Shown here: positions 47,316 through 50,183 of the stretch, piece after piece
How the letters are laid out: each line of letters opens with the position of its first letter
Position numbering within the stretch: the stretch's first letter is position 1
Made by a program: the position numbers and the translations under genes
From: an uncultured Clostridia bacterium
Lineage (GTDB): Bacteria; Bacillota; Clostridia; Peptostreptococcales; Anaerovoracaceae
Reading direction: 5' to 3'
Length of the DNA stretch: 50,183 bases
NCBI GenBank assembly: GCA_946006945.1
Contig: CAMFZN010000002.1
Coordinates: 1 to 50,183, forward strand
The notes under the pieces: generated by a model
The model's input: the letters and a program-made list of their open reading frames with translations, nothing else
The model's database searches: none
Told to the model about the DNA's origin: nothing

Positions 47316-48055
47316 TTGCCTTGACCTTTACCTTTACTGTTGTTTTTTAGATTCTTATCAAGTATCGAAGAAAGATATTCTCTTTCAATCTGCAATCTGC
47401 CGATAAGCTGTGATCTGTCATGCTTTGATCCCTTGAGATTTTCAATCTCCTCATCAATACTCTTTATTTTCCATCCGACTCTTTGGCTCACATATTCATA
47501 TGGAAGATTCTCATATGCCCTTGGGTATTTCCATTCTATTGAATCCTCGGGAAGCGAAGGCCGTCTGGATTCTGTATCAGATGGAGCTGCAACAATTATC
47601 TCACACATGAATTTGCCTTCAGGGACAAGAATCTCTTTCACGATTTCATACCCGTTGACATAAAGATAATACCTTAGATTGCCGGAGTGCTTACGGGGCT
47701 GAAGAATCAGCTTCTTAAACGATCTTGTTTTGCCCGGATTACTGTCTAGTATTGAAACAATCGTATGAGCTCCAAGACCTGCAATGATTATGTCATCAAC
47801 CTCGCCTGGGTTTATTCCATCAAGTCCGTTACACACTCTGAAATCATCATCTGGTACTTCAAGACCTGCTTCCTTGAATGTAGCGACAGCTTTAGACAGA
47901 GAATCGGGACTTATATCTCCCATTATTACCCGGGGTGATATTCTGTTCTTAACTAAAAGCATAGGGACGTATCCATGATCCGTCCCTATATCTGCTGCAG
48001 ATTCTCCCTTGCTTACACATTCGAACAATGCATATATTCTTCTGCTTAATCTCAT
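47312..48055 (-). CDS. trmK: tRNA (adenine(22)-N(1))-methyltransferase TrmK
   Basis: SRRIYALFECVSKGESAADIGTDHGYVPMLLVKN; VDDIIIAGLGAHTIVSIL; LILQPRKHSGNLRYYL; next to rpoD as commonly seen. Confidence 0.92.
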   Translation of the reverse strand: MRLSRRIYALFECVSKGESAADIGTDHGYVPMLLVKNRISPRVIMGDISPDSLSKAVATFKEAGLEVPDDDFRVCNGLDGINPGEVDDIIIAGLGAHTIVSILDSNPGKTRSFKKLILQPRKHSGNLRYYLYVNGYEIVKEILVPEGKFMCEIIVAAPSDTESRRPSLPEDSIEWKYPRAYENLPYEYVSQRVGWKIKSIDEEIENLKGSKHDRSQLIGRLQIEREYLSSILDKNLKNNSKGKGQGK

Positions 48056-48057
48056 TT

Positions 48058-49266
48058 TTACTCCAGATAATCCCTAAGCTTCTTGCTTCTGCTAGGATGT
48101 CTAAGTTTTCTTAAAGCTTTAGCTTCTATCTGACGAATTCTTTCTCTTGTAACGTTGAATTCCTTTCCTACCTCCTCAAGAGTACGAGGACGTCCGTCAT
48201 CAAGACCGAATCTCAGAATAAGAACCTTCTTCTCTCTTTCTGAAAGTGTATCGAGAACCTCTCTGAGCTGCTTCTGAAGCATTGAATAAGCTGCAGCCTC
48301 AACCGGTGAAGGGATATCCTCATCAGGAATGAAGTCTCCAAGATGTGAGTCCTCCTCCTCTCCGATAGGTGTCTCTAATGATACCGGGTCCTGTGAAATC
48401 TTCTTGATTTCTCTTACCTTCTCAACGGAAATACCCATCTCCTTAGCAATTTCCTCAGCAGTCGGCTCACGTCCAAGCTCCTGAAGGAGCTGTCTTGAGA
48501 TTCTGATGAGCTTGTTTATTGTCTCTACCATGTGAACAGGAATTCTGATTGTTCTTGCCTGATCGGCAATAGATCTTGTAATTGCCTGTCTGATCCACCA
48601 TGTTGCATATGTAGAGAACTTATATCCCTTAGAATAATCAAATTTCTCAACAGCCTTGATAAGACCGAGGTTGCCCTCCTGAATAAGATCAAGGAAAGAA
48701 AGACCTCTGTTTAGATATCTTCTTGCAATACTTACAACAAGTCTGAGGTTTGATTCACAAAGCTTTTTCTTCGCCTCTTCATCACCATTCTCAATTCTTA
48801 TTGCAAGCTCTCTTTCCTCATCGGCTGTAAGGAGTGGAACCTTTCCTATTTCCTTGAAGTACATTCTTACAGGATCATCTGTAGGAATGTTTCTTGATTC
48901 AGATACTTCTATCTCTCCGGATTTTGTGATAACAACTCCGCTTCGTGCAGCGAGTTCATCCTCATCGTCATCATCATCCTCGTCATCTGTATCAAGAAGC
49001 AGATCATCATCAAGATAATCATCATCAAGAACATCATTAACGTCTACATCAACGAGATCGAATTCAGTAGGCTCCTTTGAATCAACGATAGATATTCCCT
49101 CTTTCTCGAGTCTGTCATATACTTCAGACACGATTGAATCATTAATCTTGGCATCTGAAAGAGCCTGATTAACTTCACTTAATGAAATCTCATTGAAGTT
49201 CTTCTTTGCAGTTTCAATTAGAGAAAGAATTATCTGTTCTGTTTTGCTGCTGTTGTCTTTAGGCAT
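48058..49266 (-). CDS. rpoD: RNA polymerase primary sigma factor
   Basis: [77 protein letters not shown]; start refined from 49302. Confidence 0.98.
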   Translation of the reverse strand: MPKDNSSKTEQIILSLIETAKKNFNEISLSEVNQALSDAKINDSIVSEVYDRLEKEGISIVDSKEPTEFDLVDVDVNDVLDDDYLDDDLLLDTDDEDDDDDEDELAARSGVVITKSGEIEVSESRNIPTDDPVRMYFKEIGKVPLLTADEERELAIRIENGDEEAKKKLCESNLRLVVSIARRYLNRGLSFLDLIQEGNLGLIKAVEKFDYSKGYKFSTYATWWIRQAITRSIADQARTIRIPVHMVETINKLIRISRQLLQELGREPTAEEIAKEMGISVEKVREIKKISQDPVSLETPIGEEEDSHLGDFIPDEDIPSPVEAAAYSMLQKQLREVLDTLSEREKKVLILRFGLDDGRPRTLEEVGKEFNVTRERIRQIEAKALRKLRHPSRSKKLRDYLE

Positions 49267-50183
49267 TTTTCCCCTCCATTGTTTCTTTGATAAGGTTGTC
49301 AAGTTCTATAAGCTCGCTGCCAAGCTTCGCCACATCCTGAACATTACCGATTTTCTCTGCAACTGAGATATCCGATAGTATTTCAAGTCTGCGCTGCTTA
49401 AGCATGCTTACCTTGCATCCGGCCCTGCATTCCTTGTAGAACGCCTCATCATCAGGGCCGATTCTTGTTATCTTACAGAATTTCCTGAACACGGATTCCT
49501 CCTCCGGATCAAGCTTCTCAAGAATTCTCTCCATCTCTATGCTGTGCATTCCGTTCTCTTGTCCATCGTCAAGAGCTTTGATTACAGCCATTATTTTCCT
49601 TGAGAGTCCTGATCTGAAGGCAATGCCATCCTGTTCGTAATTCTTCAGATATCTTGTATTATTCATTGCGAGAACCGCAAGTGAAAGCTCTATTCTAACG
49701 TCACTGTCATCCAGTGTCTGATTATTTCTCCTGTTACGTTCAAAAGAACGCATTCTTTCATTTCGATTAATTCCGCCAGCCGAATCAGTATGAATCTCAG
49801 CGAGTATTGATGACTCCGAGATATTAAACTCCCCTGCAAGCTTCTTTACATAAATATCCTGCTCAACTGGGCTGAGCGATTTAAGTATTGGTGTAATACC
49901 GCTTATATACGAAATAACCCCTATATCAGTATTAAGATCATATTTTCTCTTCTCTGATTCAAGAATAAATGCAGTTCCTGCCGAAGCATCAGCAACCAGT
50001 CCGAGAAATGCTTCCTTGCCGCGAGTCTTTATAAACTCATCAGGGTCCTTGCCGTCTGTTACTGAAAGCACCTTGACGCTGTGGCCGGCATTTCTCATAA
50101 CACCCACACCTCTGAGAGCCGCTTTTACACCGGCATCATCAGAGTCATATGAAAGCACTATGTTCTTAGAATATCTGCCGATA
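49259..50183 (-). CDS. dnaG: DNA primase, C-terminal part (5' end outside window)
   Basis: TOPRIM segment [40 protein letters not shown]; frame open to the window edge (start 50158 in track is internal). Confidence 0.95.
   Translation of the reverse strand, partial: IGRYSKNIVLSYDSDDAGVKAALRGVGVMRNAGHSVKVLSVTDGKDPDEFIKTRGKEAFLGLVADASAGTAFILESEKRKYDLNTDIGVISYISGITPILKSLSPVEQDIYVKKLAGEFNISESSILAEIHTDSAGGINRNERMRSFERNRRNNQTLDDSDVRIELSLAVLAMNNTRYLKNYEQDGIAFRSGLSRKIMAVIKALDDGQENGMHSIEMERILEKLDPEEESVFRKFCKITRIGPDDEAFYKECRAGCKVSMLKQRRLEILSDISVAEKIGNVQDVAKLGSELIELDNLIKETMEGKNA

Noticed and set aside
1-50183. CRISPR arrays, transposons, toxin-antitoxin or restriction systems
   Set aside because: No regularly spaced direct repeats, transposase, or TA/RM protein motifs recognised on either strand.

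Overview
This 50,183-bp window looks like a conserved housekeeping region of a low/mid-GC Bacillota (Clostridia-like) chromosome. Apart from a partial + strand CDS at the left edge, every credible gene is on the minus strand. From right to left in transcription order the genes are dnaG(partial)-rpoD-trmK, a YkvI-like transporter, rnpB RNA, a giant BadF/BadG-type activase, yebC, a 6S-like structured RNA, polA-coaE, two tRNA-Leu genes-yajC, secDF, relA/spoT-MBL-hemZ-hisS-aspS-nadD-yqeK-rsfS-leuS, RNase J-ylbF-efp, a TrmR-like methyltransferase-U32 peptidase, a CNNM/CorC protein, Asp23-nusB, a TsaD-like paralog, xseA-xseB-ispA-dxs-tlyA, mutS-mutL-miaA, a tyrosine recombinase, ynbB-like, a DedA/TVP38 protein, ybaK-like and a YneA-like LysM protein. 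I see no CRISPR array, prophage, transposon or obvious defence island. I do not find a convincing wholly new system. The best second-look items are: (i) a consensus promoter with four LexA-box-like elements in front of the LysM protein, with no lexA in the window; (ii) a roughly 185-nt structured RNA (6S-like) directly upstream of polA; (iii) three places where a stable RNA sits about 25-35 nt upstream of a protein start (tRNA-Leu/yajC, rnpB/activase, 6S-like/polA); (iv) a catalytically intact Xer-type recombinase inside the mutS-mutL-miaA-ynbB block, where hfq is often found; (v) a strong terminator hairpin just before the relA start. Gene names come from recognising protein motifs by eye; no database search was run.
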